A stretch of DNA of 64,000 nt from Crotophaga sulcirostris (taxonomy: Eukaryota > Chordata > Aves > Cuculiformes > Crotophagidae), in assembly GCA_013397455.1 (NCBI GenBank), contig VYZB01000026.1, forward strand, positions 3,629,408 through 3,693,407, written 5' to 3'. Position numbers and translations under genes: made by a program. Below are positions 11,501 through 26,500 of the stretch, piece after piece; position 1 is the first letter of the stretch, and every line of letters begins with the position of its first letter. The notes beneath the pieces were generated by a model. The model was given only the letters and a program-made list of their open reading frames with translations. It was not told where the DNA came from and searched no databases.

Positions 11501-14500
11501 TTAAGAAGTAAATTACCTGCAGAGTTGTAACATAGTTTAATAGGGTGAAACCTCAAAAGATTCTTGTTGAGGGTTCCAGTGACAGACCTTCCTTTTCAGC
11601 TCTCAGCCTTGCTTGATCTCTGATTCTGGCAGATTTTCCTCTGTATGTTTGCTCATCCTTTTCAGAAGTGCCATCACTTTTCCCTCATACCTTCTGAACT
11701 TCGTGTGCTCACCCTGCATGTTCTCTGCAGAGAGTGGAGATTTCTCTGCTCCTGATCAAGCTCAAAAGACAGGTTAGCTCTGAATCCAGCTAAGAGCTCA
11801 CAAGTCTCTGTCTTCCTTGCAGCGGTAAAATTTCAACAGCGGTTTGTGTTCCCTGTCCGTTTTGGTGAAACGATGATAGATCATTGGTGGAGCTCTGACC
11901 TTGCTTTTAAAATCTACATGAGAAAAGGCACACAGAAAAAGGTATTTCTTAAAAGTTGTTTATACTTTGTGTATTGAAAGCAAAGAAATTATTTGCATTT
12001 CTGTTTCCTCCAAATACTTATGCAGACAGCAGTGGCTTTTCTAAGTCTTCTCTGATGCTTCATTGCAAGTTCTGCCGTCTCAGCCATCAAAGTGGCTTCT
12101 CTAAGCCACTTCTTAATCGCCAGTTGCCAGATATTATGAAGGGAAATGACATTATGTGCAGCTAATATCAGTTGAACTAATTGCTGTTCAATCTTGTCAC
12201 CCAACTAAATGATTTTCTGAGTTTAAGACTGATAGGCAAAAATATAGTCCTTCCCTCATCTTTAAAACCAATCTCTTGCTGTTTAAGCATATTGGATCAA
12301 TTACAAGCATTGGTCTTCAATGAGAACACAACTTGTTTAGCAATATAGAGCGAGTTAATTTGCTTGCATTTGATATTACTCTGCCCGGGGCAAGGGGAGT
12401 AATGCGAGGTGTGAGAAGTGGGTGTAACTTGTGCATTTTGGGGAGAAGGAAAGTATCTTCTTTTTGCTACAAATATTTGCCTAATCATTTGCATGTGATG
12501 AAGACAGTGAGAGGTGTTAACTCACCTTATGTTTTGTTTTAAATCAATACCAAGGATCTCTGCCTGCCTGTTCTATTAGGAGCTTTTCTTTTACCAGGTG
12601 AATAAATTGCGTCTTCAAGTATGGAAATTCTGCTCAGTTTACTAGGATGTTCATTTTTTCTATTAATCTGGAACTGTCTACCTTAGGTACTGGGACAATT
12701 TTTGTTACTGTTGTCCTAGTGAGACTTGAGATTGTAACTAAGGGAAACTCCTGCAAACCCCTGTTGGTACAGCTAGTGGTATAGGAGTGGGGAGTGTGAG
12801 TGGCTGATCATGGCTTCCCAGAAGGCTTTTGTTTCATATTATGCCCTTAGTTCTTTAAACATGACAGAAATCTTGCAAAATGGATTGTTTTTTCTGCCCT
12901 CAGCCAGTGGCCATTGGCTCAGCAGCGCTGCAGTTAAGCAAGGTCATTCACTCCAAGTTGCTCACTGTCAGCTGTGAAATACCTGTGGAAAAAGAGGGAG
13001 ATCAGGCACAAGTTGGACCACTAAAGGTATGTGTTTTACCATATAGAATTTGAGTTAAATGACCTGTTGTTACTAATTTTGGCTGCATATTCTTTGGTTT
13101 TTTTAATTGCCCCCCCCCCCCCGCTTCTTTTCTCCCTTTGTTTTAATTTGCCAGGTCGTGGATATGATGGTTTGTAGGATCAGTACAGGATATGATGAAC
13201 CTTTTTTTCCCTTAGGGTTTTGGAGAAATATTTTGAATGTTCTGTGTGTCTAAGGACATTGCTGTGTGATGTTCCCCTGGCTGCAGGGTAAAACAAGGGT
13301 CAATAAGCTAGGGATTAGATACAGAAACCACTCTACAGACAGATTTTGAGTGGCACGTGTTCAGGGCTGGGAGTTTTGGCTTCTTCTCTGCACGTGACTT
13401 GGGCTGAGGTTTCTCCTGATGCTCCGTGTCATCAGTATATCACTTCAGGAGTTATTTTTTTCTCCAGCCAAAGCTTCTACCAGCATGCTCCACTTCTGGT
13501 TGAGAAGGGTTAACAGTCCTGCACATTATGTTTGAGAGGTTTGCCAATTCTGAGGACAAACAGCTCTCTAGATTAGCAAGTGAAGCGTTAAGAGAGTATT
13601 TGGGAGTTTTACATTCAAAGCGCCTCGATTATTCCCAGAGAACGTGAGCATGGATTGCTTCTGTCACTTTGTAGTTCACAGGGTGAGGGATGTTCTCTGT
13701 CACAGAGAGCTGCCTATAGAGGACCTGCAGGAGGGTGAAATATCAAATGGAGAGGTTACGTGTGGGACGAGTTCATTGAATACAGGGAGAAGAAATGCTG
13801 TGTTGTGCTGGAGAATGTGGAGTGGAACAGGGTGTGAGAGGAGAAAAGCTGAAGGAGTTGTTGTGTGGAGGTAATGAACTGGAATTCAATGCAAGACTTT
13901 ATGGAAGGGGAAGGTAATACTTAAAGAAAACTGAATTTGGTCACCCTGTCTCTTAGATTCACTTGTAGTACCTGCAAATGTGTCCAGCTGTTCTGGCTAG
14001 GGCTTAGAGGAAAATGGATGGCAGCTATTGATTCCACTTCACATTTCTTGTTTTTTTTCTGACAGATGGCCTGGAACTCCTCATCTCTGGGTGTGTTCTT
14101 TATACTCTTTAGGAGCAGATACCATTTGAGATCTGTTGCCACAACATTTTGTCTGATCCTTCCTAAGTCTTAGGCAAAGTTCTTGTGTCTCATTATTTAT
14201 TTTTCCCTATTTGGCATTTTATGGCTCCAGTCCTTTTCTTTATCCTGCTATGTTATTTTCTGGGCTTCAGTTTGTTCCTCCCCTTCTTGCAGCCTTGTCA
14301 TATGGATGAATCCAGCAGATCTGTGATGGTCTGTAGCAATTAGCTCTTGCCAGTTAATACTTGTAATTCATTTAACCCTTGTTCTTGTGGTTCTTTCATT
14401 GCTTTCACACACACATTTTCATTCATACCAATCGTAACTATTTCACTTGCAAATCTTGACAACCTGAGTAGGCAATTGCGATGTAGACTAGAGTGGTAAA

Positions 14501-17500
14501 AACCAAAACAAAACCCATTAAAAAAAAAACAAGAAAAAAGAAAAAACTTCATAAAAAAGAAGACAAATATAGAGGAATGTGTAGACCACTGGAGAGAAAA
14601 AGGAGCCCACAGAAGGGAGAGGAGTTACATACAGCTAAAATAAGTAAGGAATGTAAAAGTGAAAAAACAGTGAAAGATTAGAGAGAAAAGCGCTTCTTTT
14701 TCATATTTTTTTCCAAACCCCAAGTGCTGTAGCAAAATGGAACAAATGACAGTTCTGATACTTTGTCACAGTACTTTTCACCTTGGCTAGGTAGGTGTTC
14801 ATTTTTCAGTCAACTTTTTGATTGGTTTTAATTTTTCCCTTTTTTCAGCTGTAATTGTATGGTTTTGTACTTCAGGTACTGCTTTATATGATGAAACTGT
14901 GTGTAGTTTATTTTGCAGTGACAATTGTACCTTGTAACCAGCTTGTGTATAAAGGTAAGGCTCATGGGTGATGATCCTGACACAGTTCTTGAACAAAATG
15001 TGTGATGCCCTGAGTTTATGTTGCAGTCTCTTTGTGTTCATATGGGGCACATCTTAACAGCCCTCTTTGCCTTGCACAATGCAGGTGTCCTTGGAACTTG
15101 CAGCCGACAACAAAGACTTCACCCGCACTGCTGCCAGGTCAGCTGCGGCTGTGCAGCGCATCCCAGCTCATGCCATAAGAAGTCCCCAACTGGAATTCCT
15201 GGAGCCCAACAGGAAGAGTGTGGATGCAGAAAGCCCTCACTGCCTGAAACTTAACAATTGTGTGGACTCACAGGTGACAGGAGCAGCCAGCATAAAGACC
15301 GTGCAGCCACCACATGCTGTACCAACCTCTGTGGCCCATAGTCCAATGACACAAATAACTGCATCTGAAGAGGATGGGTTATTACTGTATGTGCTGTTGA
15401 TGGTGCCTGATGGAAAAGATTTTGTTGCTGAAGGCTGTGGGCTCCACAGTTCTTGTAATGTATATTTAAACTGCAAACTGTTCAGCACTGAGGAGGCAAC
15501 AAGATCTGCTGTCATATGGGGTACAAAACAACCTGCCTTTAGTTTTTCTCAGGCAAGTCAAATGTCTTCCATTTAATACTGATCAAGATGTGCTATTCCA
15601 CACTGATAAACGTATTTCAAAGATAAGTTACTTTTTGTATGTGTAGGAACTTCACTGCTTAGCTCCATCCAGTATATTAAAAGTATTTTCAGTATTGTTG
15701 TATTACACTGTTTGACATGCAGTTGAATCATCCAAATAGTAAATGAGATTTTTGAAGCATAAAAGACAAATAGTTTGAATTAAAACTTTAAAAAGTTGAT
15801 ATCTCCTTTCTTCCATTTTGACAAGAAAACACATTGATGGCATCTTCATGGCATCCTAATATGTAGATGTATCATTTCTTTTTTGTTGTTCCATTGCTCT
15901 GTGTTCTTTTCTTCTCAATGGATTTCTCAGCACAGAAGTGTGCGTTACTGTCCTGATACAGGCCAAAACCTTCCCCCAGCAATCAGCAGAATTTCAGGCA
16001 TTTAATAATGTCTCAAGTTTGTAATTTTTTAATGGACATTTTTCTTTGGAAATGTCAGAATGCTGAGATTTTGTTTACTTTTAATGATACCTAATGATTT
16101 ATGAGACCCCTTAGTCTTCAGCTGCAAATGAAATGTAAAAACATGGCAAAAGACATCTGAAATATTTGCCTGAAATTATTTATCTGTTGTTTAATAAACA
16201 AACTTTTAAAGATAAAAACAATGCTTTTTAAGATAGCATATGTGTTTAAGTTAAAATTTATCTAAATTGCATTTATTTTCATTGCTTTCTTTTTTCTAAG
16301 CCTACCAGTTTTGTGAAATTCATTAGGCAACTATGCATTTAATTTTTAATTTCCATTTCTAAAGAGCGCAATTCTGTAGACTGAACTAATGTAGCATTGC
16401 CAGAATGCTCTGCACATAGCAAATAGCTTCCAGTGTGTTCTGTGTACTAATTCTGCATTAAAATCTTTCAGATGATGCCTTTTTCGTTGACTTCCAAACG
16501 CTTGGAACGACTGAAGAACAACTTTATGATTATTGAAGCATGGAACAAGATGGGACCCCCTGGCTGTGACAGGCTGCTAGGATTAGTGAAACTTCCTCTG
16601 CATCAGTTTTACATCTCATTCAAGTAAACATCTTTGTTCCATATTTTATTGGGTTGGGAAATATCCTAACTGATGCTCAGAGAAAGGAGGGAAGGCTGTT
16701 GTCTAGGGTTTTTATGGAAGAGATTATAATTGTACTTTATAGCAAAGAGCATTTTTGTCCTGCCAAGCTTCTTCCAGCACTTTCCCACACCAAGCAGTAT
16801 ATAGGTAAGTTACACTGTCCTCATGCAGAAATACACGTAGACTGTGAGAAATAAAGACTGTAGTGCATCAGGCTTGGAACCAGGTTAACTTGTGGTCCTG
16901 TGAAAGAGCAAAGTTATAAAGAGACCAAAGTGACTGCACAGGAAAATGAAGTGTGGCTTTCCATTGGTGATTTTCCAAGGTTACGACTGATTGAGTGTTT
17001 TTGTTCCTGATTATGCTCTGTGTAGATCCCATTGCTAGGGATGCTGTCATTTTGCACAGCACAGGATAATGCTTGTGCTATAAGAAAGGTCTCTAAATAA
17101 TTCATATTTTAGTTGTTGTCTTACCCAATGGGTCTCTCCAGAGCTCTTTGTTCTTTTTGGCTTCTTGTTCAGTAAAATACCTGCTTACAGCGATTTGAAT
17201 TGATGGAAATACTGGATAGAAGAGATTCTTTCTAATTCAAAGGATTAGTTCCTTTTATTTTGGTCAGGCAAGTGATAGGTGGAAATCAGATGATGCTGGA
17301 ACTGACTGACCACTACTCTGTTAATTGTTCATGTGTCATTTGTGTATTTTTTCCAGCAATCCACTGTAGTTTACTTGTATAGATCTTCCATGTATTATTA
17401 GAGGTTTTTACATTTCTGTTGAAAAAAGAGACTGTCTCTGTTCCTTCTTTTCTTCCTGCCCACGTCCATCCCCAAAGGCGCATAACTGCCTCATAAAACT

Positions 17501-20500
17501 ATAATGTGGCTGCAGTGTATTAATAGGAGTCTTGTTCCAGTTCATCACCTTGCTAGCGGATTTCTAGACTGGCTTATAGCTTAAGGTCATCTTAGTTTTT
17601 TGGAGAACTTTGCTTTCTTGTTGCTGAAAATAGCTCATGGATCTGTGCTTTGTGAAGAATAAAGTAATTGAGATGGATTTTGGAGGAATGGAGATAGATT
17701 GGTTTTTAACTGCATTGAAAGTCCCATCTATAGTGAGCTTTGTGTGATTATGTTCATGTTCAGATGGTTCGTTCTCTTGCTGGTGCATTTTTGTTTTAAT
17801 CTGTTCTAGAGATCCAAAGATTTCCCATCTGCTTCTTCAAGCTCAATATCCAGTGGTTGCTGTGGACAACTATATGCCCGTGATAGATGTTTTTACTGGC
17901 AGTAGAAGTGGAAACCTGAGGGTCATTCTGGCAATGGGGTCAGCTGATCAAATAGTGGCACTGCAAAGGCTAAAAAATGAAGAAAGAATGGTACCTCCCA
18001 TCACACAGCGCCCTTCCCACTCTCTGGACCCTCCTCCTACAAAACCCACAATGGTATTGTTCAATAAATTCCATTTCTTGTCATTAGGGACACATAAAAA
18101 GGATTTTGCCCGTGGGTTCATTAACAGACCAGTGATCCCCAATCTCTTGATATTATAGCCAATTTTGTTATAAATGGTCACCTTCTTGGCAGAATTATAT
18201 TGTTTCTACTTTTTTCTTACCAACTTTCCCTCACCAGTCTTGACATTATTGCTCTTCTTGCTGCCGCGCTTATCTCCTGCTTCAATCTATATAAGTGCAG
18301 TAAAAAAAATAAAATTCAAGAAAATCTCTCTCAGCCTTATTCTGTACCATACAGGTTCTGCCGCTACCTTTGAGTTGGATAAGTATGAGCTTTCATGCTT
18401 TTTATGTGCTGTGGGTTTTTGCTTTTGCAGGAAAATAAATTGCGTTTCAGTTTTTCAAAAATTCTTTCAAGGTTTCTGTGAACTTCAGGGAGAAAACAGC
18501 AGATAGTGGTTCTGAGCCCTCAGGCTTCTTAGTCTCACATTCCCAGTCCTCTTGTGTGCCGTTTCCTAAAGACTCATCCTTCCCATGTGGATTTCCTTTG
18601 TTTTATTAGCAGTTAGACCAAGGAGGAGAAGACCTCATGGAACATGTATTTGAAATCCATGTGGAGAGTGTGAAGGGACTTGCTCCCTTACAGTCCACTG
18701 TCTGGGGAGAGGCTGACTGCTACGTACAGTACTATTTCCCCATTCAAGAGGCTGGTTGTGGTGCACTGCAAGGAACAGAATTGCATGAGGATGGTAAGTT
18801 TCTTTTATAATCTGCCCTTTTTAGAGCACTGTTTTACTTAAATATTGTTTAATCAGTCATGTTCTCTCTGCCTGAGTAAGAGGGTGTGTGTTCTTCTGAG
18901 CTTTCATGCAGGCTTTCCTCAGAAGATGGGCGTACAACTGTGCTTGGGCTGCATCAGTAAATTAAAATCCTGCTTTAACTGAGGCAGGTGGCAAAGTTCC
19001 TAGCAAAAAAAAAAATACTTAGTTCCAAGTCTCTTTACATGGTACCTTTCTGTGAAAAATCCTAGAGGACTTCACCAACTGGTCCTGCAAAGATCCAAGA
19101 ACAGATTTGCAGGGAATACTAAGATTGTATACAGTTAAATTCAACAAAGGCTTTACATACACAACCCTTTCAAGGTGCTCATTTTCATGGATACACCATG
19201 AGAAGACTTGCCTGGCTTAAATCATTAGGATTGGCCAGGCTGGATGGGGCCTTGAGCAGCCTGGTCTGGTGGGAGGTGTCCCTGCCCATGGCAGGGGCGT
19301 TGGAACTGTACGATCTTTAAAGTCTCTTCCAACCGGAACCATTCCATGATTGTACAGGAGTATTTAACTAATTGCAATTGTAGAGAAGGACGTAGTGTTG
19401 ATTTTGAGTGCTTTGAATTGCTAATGTATATTTCCTCTGAAAAATGACAGTAACGTTTTTCCTTAAGAACTCCTGTGGATTATGTCAGCTTCCAGCCACA
19501 TTCAACAGCAGTTTCCAGCCTGTGGATCACAGGTGCATGGGACTGCATGAATTGCTTGTAAAAGATTAGTGAAGTGAAACTAGGAAGAGTGGGAGAGAGG
19601 AAGAGTGGGTTAAATTCTCCCTTCTGGTGGGAGAATTTAACTTACTGTTCCAGGGTCCTGCCTCCTGAAGGACTACAAATAGGACAACATTGAAACCCAC
19701 AAGTGCAACCGTTTTTAACCAACTATGCTTGCCTTGCAGGAATCAAATTAAAGCCATTTCGCACAGCAACCACTTTGTGCGTCCCTGATCCTGTCTTTAA
19801 TGATGAGCATCATCATTCTTTGTTGGTTCCTGCTGATGTCCCAGTCCAGAGGCTCTTGGTCAGTGCATTTATGGCACCAGGAGGGACTGGAGGAGGAATC
19901 CAGTTTGAAGTCTGGTGCAGGTACAGAATAACATCCTATTCTTTGTAAATTTCTCAGCAATACAAATAGTGACCTATCTGATATTGAAAAATCTCAAGCT
20001 ATGGGATGGATATTTAACAATAAGTGAAAAAATTGTGAGCTCATCAGCACTTGGTGATGAATATCTGCATTTAAGATTACATTTAAGGCACGTGAGCCTT
20101 TTTTCTTCTGCCCAACAATGCTAATTACTCTTTTCTTCTTTCAACTGCTTTAGAAAGTGTGTGCTCTTAGTTTGCTTTCTTCCACTTTGTTACCAGCCTA
20201 GTAGTAATGTTTAAGGGCTTGGCACATATAAATTTTATTCATTAGCACCCTGGCAGTATAATTTCATTGTTTTTGGTATTTTTTCCCTAGTACAAGTCAC
20301 TGAGTACAAAAGAATATACTATAAAATGTTTGTAAATTCAAATTGTAGTTTCTTTGGCAACTGAAACTAATTACTAGTAATGGAAAACAGAGATCATGAA
20401 GACAGGTAGCTTTAGAAAAGCATAATTACAATAATTATACGTTCATTCTTTAGTGAACAAACTAAGATATTTAAAATTCACAAATTCACATGAGAATTAT

Positions 20501-23500
20501 CACATACTGAATGCACTTACGTTTAATGTTGGTAATGCCCAGAGCAGCTGAAGTGACCAACTGTTTGTACTTGGCATTTCAAAGATGTTCTTTAACTCAG
20601 TCTCCTGAGGGCAATTGCACTTTGGTTTGATGTTCCCCTGGCTACTAACTGATAGTTGGTGGTAAACTTTGGCAGTTTTGAGTGAAAAGAGCAAATTACT
20701 GAGCCAGAAGCCTTTTTAAGAATTCTATAAAGATCTTCTTGCCAGTTTGCAATGCTTGAAATGGAAAAAGCTTACCAACAGATCCTTGTGATTAGAAAGG
20801 AGAGATTAGCTACTGACTGCCAGATTCCAAATCAAGAGAGTTCTTACTGTGATGCTGTCAGAATCTTGAATTATTCAAATGTAGGGGGGGAAAAATAGAA
20901 ACCAAAAGGTGTAATAGTCCAAGATACTGGGACTACTATTCAGGCAGTGCTCTACTCAAGACTCTCAGTTAATGTTCATGATTTGTCCCAAAATGGAAAG
21001 AGAAACACAAGTTTATAGCACTACTACATTACTCAAGTCACTGCTGCTGAGAACACAGTGGATGCCTTTCTCCTGGTCTGCCTGTGGTTCATTAGATACT
21101 GTGCCAAAACTCATTTTAGGATGAGTCTGAAGCCAAGTAGCTAAATAAGAAATAGTTTAGAGCAAGGGTGTCAAACTCTTTTTCACCGGGGGCCACATCA
21201 GCCTGCTCTTATCACACACACTGCACACGTGCCCCGCGCTGGCAGGAGCGTGGGGGCACGGAACTCGGTGCTGCCACCAGGTAGAGACAAGGTGCTGGAC
21301 TGGATAAAACAGGGTGGATGGCCAGATTCAGCCCGTGGGCCTTGCGTTGGCCACCCATGGTCTGGAGTCATTTTTTACACTTGCAAACTGGTACCACAGA
21401 TCCATTCTGCAAGTAGCATTTTTATTTACTAATGGAAACTGAGAGCAGAAAATATTTGCTGCCAGATCCTTCTCTGTTTTTACTTTGAGATGCCAATTTT
21501 TAGTTGAGTTTCTGCTAGTTGACTTGCTAGGACTAGCGCAAAAGTATATTTGTGGCATTATCTACTTGAGCACTTACTGTTTCTTTTTTTTCCTGTGGAA
21601 ATTCATATACTTGAGTTTATCCTTTAGCTATTGGTAGAGTAACTTGTGTTTGAAGATGCACAAATTAAAGTTGACTTACGTGCAAGTCATAAGAGAAATT
21701 ATGATAATTTTGTCATCATCAAAATAACATGATTGATAATGCTTCATTATGTCTGACCAGGTATTATTACCCAAATGTCAGAGACCAGATGGTTGCCAAA
21801 GGGACCTTGCCTTTGTCACGGCTCTGTGCCATGGTGACCATGCAGCATCGTGAAGAAATAGGGATGCAAACTTTTAATCTTCCATTGGTCCCCAGGTCTA
21901 ATTCCTCAGAGGCACTTCCTCTGCAGTCTTCAGGTAAGGCAGGCTTGTGGGGTTTCAATTTGTGTAAAAGTGAAGGTCAGTGGTTTTGCTGCCAAAGGAA
22001 ATAAAATTATGTATTTGTGTTGTAAACTGATACCAGCTATGAGAGATATTCCTCCCAGCTTTCATTATCACCATACCTAGTGAAGGATCGATGATTAAAC
22101 GTGAGTGATGCTCAAACTCCTAATAAGTTTAAAAAAGCCCTCTCTGTGTATTGAGCTGCTTAGCTGCCACATAAGCCACAGTCTGTAGTTAAGCTTCCCT
22201 GGTAAGGTAGGGAATGGGAGATCTGAAGACCAGCTGTTCATGATACGTGGTAGGAGCAGAGATATCCTTCTGTTCTCCAGTGGTTCTTTCAAATAATACC
22301 AACATCATCTCTGGGAAATCTGAGGCAGCTTCTTGGGAAAAATGGACATGAAGAAAAGCTGGAGCTGCAAAGAGAGTTCAGTATGCTTCAGATATTTTGT
22401 AGTAGGTTAGCCACATGCAGCAGCAGAAAATCTGCCTCTTTGAAGATTTTGTCACTGCAGTGCTATAAAAAAAGACGTGTTCAAATACTGCAGTAGAATA
22501 TTTTAGAACTATTACAATGAATGCACACATGAGGGCATGGCTGGATTAAACAGCCCCTCCTGGTTTTACCATGCCTTAAATTTGCCAATGAGGAGGAGCC
22601 ATTAAGACCATCTGATCTGACGGCCCATAGGTGAGGTTGCAGGATGCAGTCCTTCAAATTTCCTTCTGTGCCTCCCGTATCAGGGAGTAACTTCTGGCTG
22701 AAGGACAGCATCTTGCACAGTCAGTCTCAATGGATTTCATATGGAATTACTTTATTGCATTAATAGACTAAGTTTTGTATTAGGAGGTATAACTAAGTAT
22801 TGATTTATTGGGTGGTACTGTATAAAAAGCTAACCATTTCCTTCCTTTCTTTCCTTTCATTTAACCCAGGCTTGCTTGATGTGAGTGTGAGATACCAACG
22901 ATCCATGAAAACAGCAGCAGGAATAACTGCTCAAACTGTTTCTCTTTCTGTACAAATACATAGAGCAGCTGGTTTGCAAGCAGCAGCTAGGTAAAGCCTA
23001 ATTCTAAAAGGGAGTTTTTTCTCTTAAAATAGCTTTATCTGGAGGCAGCAGGCTGAGACATCAAATTAGAACAAATTGTAACTGGCCAAATTTCCATCTG
23101 CAACGACTGAGATTCAAACTGGGTTGTGATCAGAAGTGAAAACAACTTTATAAAGAACAGCAGTGGTTATTTTTGTCCCCTAAGCTGCAGTACAGTGTGG
23201 TAGCATTCATTCTGCAGGACCAAGATTGTAAGGGCATGTTTTTCTACATTTCCCCATTTTTCTGCACCAAAGGCAGAACCTCAGACTCCTCGTCTTTCAG
23301 GTGTATGACCTGAGTAATACCTGGGTCTGGTTCACTTGTAATTAATTCTATCTGCTAATTTCACCTCCTTTTGCTTCTCAACACTAATCCCTAAAAATTA
23401 ATTGGCTTGGCCTTTGCTTCCTTCAAGAGCAGGTTCTCTGGGAAGTTATCCTACAGCTTTTTCTACAGTATGGGATATTTTTAAAGGTGTTGAGTATTTT

Positions 23501-26500
23501 CTTAACCACCTTGGTCTCAGATCCTGATAATAAGAGCACAGCAACCATTGATGGACCTTGTGATAGTTACTCTCAGTATTTCCTATCTGTTTCTAGCATG
23601 TTCAGATGAAAAAAAAAGTGAAAAATAGTATGCAGCCAGAACATACATCTGTTTTAACTTATTTTGTACCATCTTTTCTACCATGAAAACATGAAGCCTT
23701 TGTTTTAGTTGCATTGGTTCCAAGATTCCTTGTACATTATGCTCATTCTCTTTGTTGTTTTCTTTTTACATATTAAATGAAGAGCTGTGGCACAAAAGAA
23801 CCCTTCGGTCCAGTACTATGCAGGTGTGGGAGTTAATGCTTATGTCTCTGTGCACCTCTCCTTTCTACCTGAGGCAGAAAGACGCAGCACACAGGCTGTG
23901 GCTCGTACTTTCTGCCCAGAGTTCGAGCATCGCGTAGAGTTTCCTTGTAACCTCATCATTCAGAAAAGCAGTGGAGAAGCCTCTTCTTTGGGGGAACTCT
24001 TGCAGTCTGCCAATATAGTCTTCTCTATCTACCATCAGAGCACCAAGTCAGGTAAGGAGGACAAGTGATTACAATGACTGAATGCTGTTGCAGAATGGCC
24101 CAGTCCTCTTGATTCTCAGTTTAGAAGAGAGACTGTTCTATGCAGTTGCTAATAGATGTAATTACCTAAATGGTCTTCAGAGAAGGTTTTGGGAGGTACT
24201 GTTCCTCTTGTGCAAAGAATTAGGGTTTCTGAGACTTCAGGTGATTAAGATCAGCTTTTAAATGAAAAGATAATGCAATTAACAGTAATAATGCTTGATT
24301 CTTGGAGCATGCCTTATTGCCTCTACTTCATGAGGAGTAATGAATGGAGGTTCAGTGAAATGATAGCTTAAAATCCTCCAGTGATCCTGTGGCAGATAGG
24401 CAGAATTGTTTTACAACATAACAATGTGTTGTAGAATTATTTTATGAACAGATTCAGCTAAAGATAACATTTGGTTTTACTCCAGGGGGAGAAAAGTCAG
24501 GAGTGGCATGTTGTTGGGGTAACTGACAGATAGCTCCCTGCTATTTACTTAAGGTTAATCTATGGAAATATACCATAAAAATTTCTCCAAATTCAGTGAT
24601 GGTGGGACACGTATCCCGTCATGGATGTCCTCTGGCAATGCCTATAGACAGGTTTTGTTCACACCCCTGTTTCTCACTGATTTTGGCCTGATATGTTCTG
24701 GGCAATTTTTGGCTTTTGTCCTTTTTTCTTGGTTTAAAAGTGTTTTCAGAATGACAGCTGAGCTATTTGCTGTCGAGGCGATATAGCTTTGTTTCAAAGG
24801 AGTTACTGTCTCAATCACTTGTAAATCTTGGGTTCTAGTTTGGTGTACTTAGAAAATTAGTTTTTTTCCAGCCACTGACACATCGGCAGCCCGGACATCA
24901 AGAGATTATCTTCTTGGGACAGTCACAATTCCAACCAGAGACCTGCTGAGAAAAAGATCAGGTAGTACAGCAGTGTTACACTGCTGACATTCTATTTAAA
25001 TGCTAATGTAATTCCTTAAAACAATTTTCATTCCCATTTTGTTTTTTTTATGGGTTTGTGAGGATCTTTTTTAGACCAAAGACATTGCACGTGTCTTCAA
25101 GTAAAATGATTTTAAGCTGAAAGAGGGGAGATTCAGATTAGATATTAGGAAGAAATTTTTTACTGTGAGGGTGGTGAGACACTGGAACAGATTGCCCAGA
25201 GAAGTTGTGGATGTCCCACCCCTGGAGGTGTTCAAGGCCAGGTTAGATGAGGCTTTGAGCAACCTGACCTAGTGGAAAGTGTCCCTGCCCATGGCAGGGG
25301 TATTGGAACTGGATGATCTTTAAGGTCCCTTCCAACCCAAACCATTCTATGATCTAGTGTTAGTTTGTGATGATTATGTCTTGTAATAATTATGTTTTCA
25401 TTACTGCCTTGGTTATTTCTACTTTAATTTCAGTATAGTTCTCATTTTCTCCAATATGAATGTTTGGGTTTATTTTTAATGGGAAGAAAGGAGGACAGAA
25501 ATGAGAATATCTAACTTTATAATTGGAGATTGATGGGATATAGTTTCGTTGTAAAATGAGTATTGTTAATGAAATGGAAGGTAAATTACCTTTGGGATCA
25601 GAACTACTGCTGAGGTTTTCTGAGGTCTAACAATTTGCTGCTTTTTCAGGTTAGAAATATTTTGACAAATTCCAAACTTCCACGAGAAATAAAACCTTCA
25701 AGTAGTGGTCCTTGACTAATGACCAGAGAGTGGAAAATTCTTTACTGATGTTTTTAAAAGGTAGGATAAGTCTAATTAAGATCTGTTCTCCTGAAGGTAT
25801 TACAGGCTGGTACCCAGTTACCCTATCAGAAGATTTAATGCCTTCGCACTGCACGAACGTCATGCAGGCCATTGTGGGAGGCCTGGAAGTTTCCGTTACC
25901 TTTGCTCATCAGGATGACAGGGAGCGCATTTTGGAGGCTGCTAAGCTCTTAGGATGGAACAGTGAGGAGAGCTATGGAGACAGCGTGGATGATAGTGATG
26001 AGTGGGAGCAAAGTGCCAGTCCAGCAGCTGTGACCATCTCAACTCCAAGAGTATGGCTGCCAGTCCACTGTGTGCTGCTTGCAGGCCAGTTGCACCTGAA
26101 TAAAAGCACTTATTGCTACCTCAGATATAAGCTATATAATCAGGAAGCCACATGGACTTTGCTTAAGAGGCCAAAATTGAGTGACGACGCAAAGAATGTT
26201 ACAGTGAACTTTAAGAACCCACACAAGGTGACTCTCAGAAGAAGCCATGGACTGCTTTGGTTCTTCAGAGAGGAGAAATTAGAAATCCAGGTGTGGTGGG
26301 CATATGGTAAAGAAAATGATGTGGAAAGACCACTTGACACAGATCGTCTTATCGGATCGGCCTATGTCGACCTCGCAGCATTAGCAGAGAGGTCAAGGAA
26401 AACACTAAGTGTTAGTGGTAAGTTCCGAGAGAACAGTTGTTAGTGTTAAGTTCCTAAAGAACATTGTCATCTTTCGTTTCTCTTCATTGATGTTTTATTT

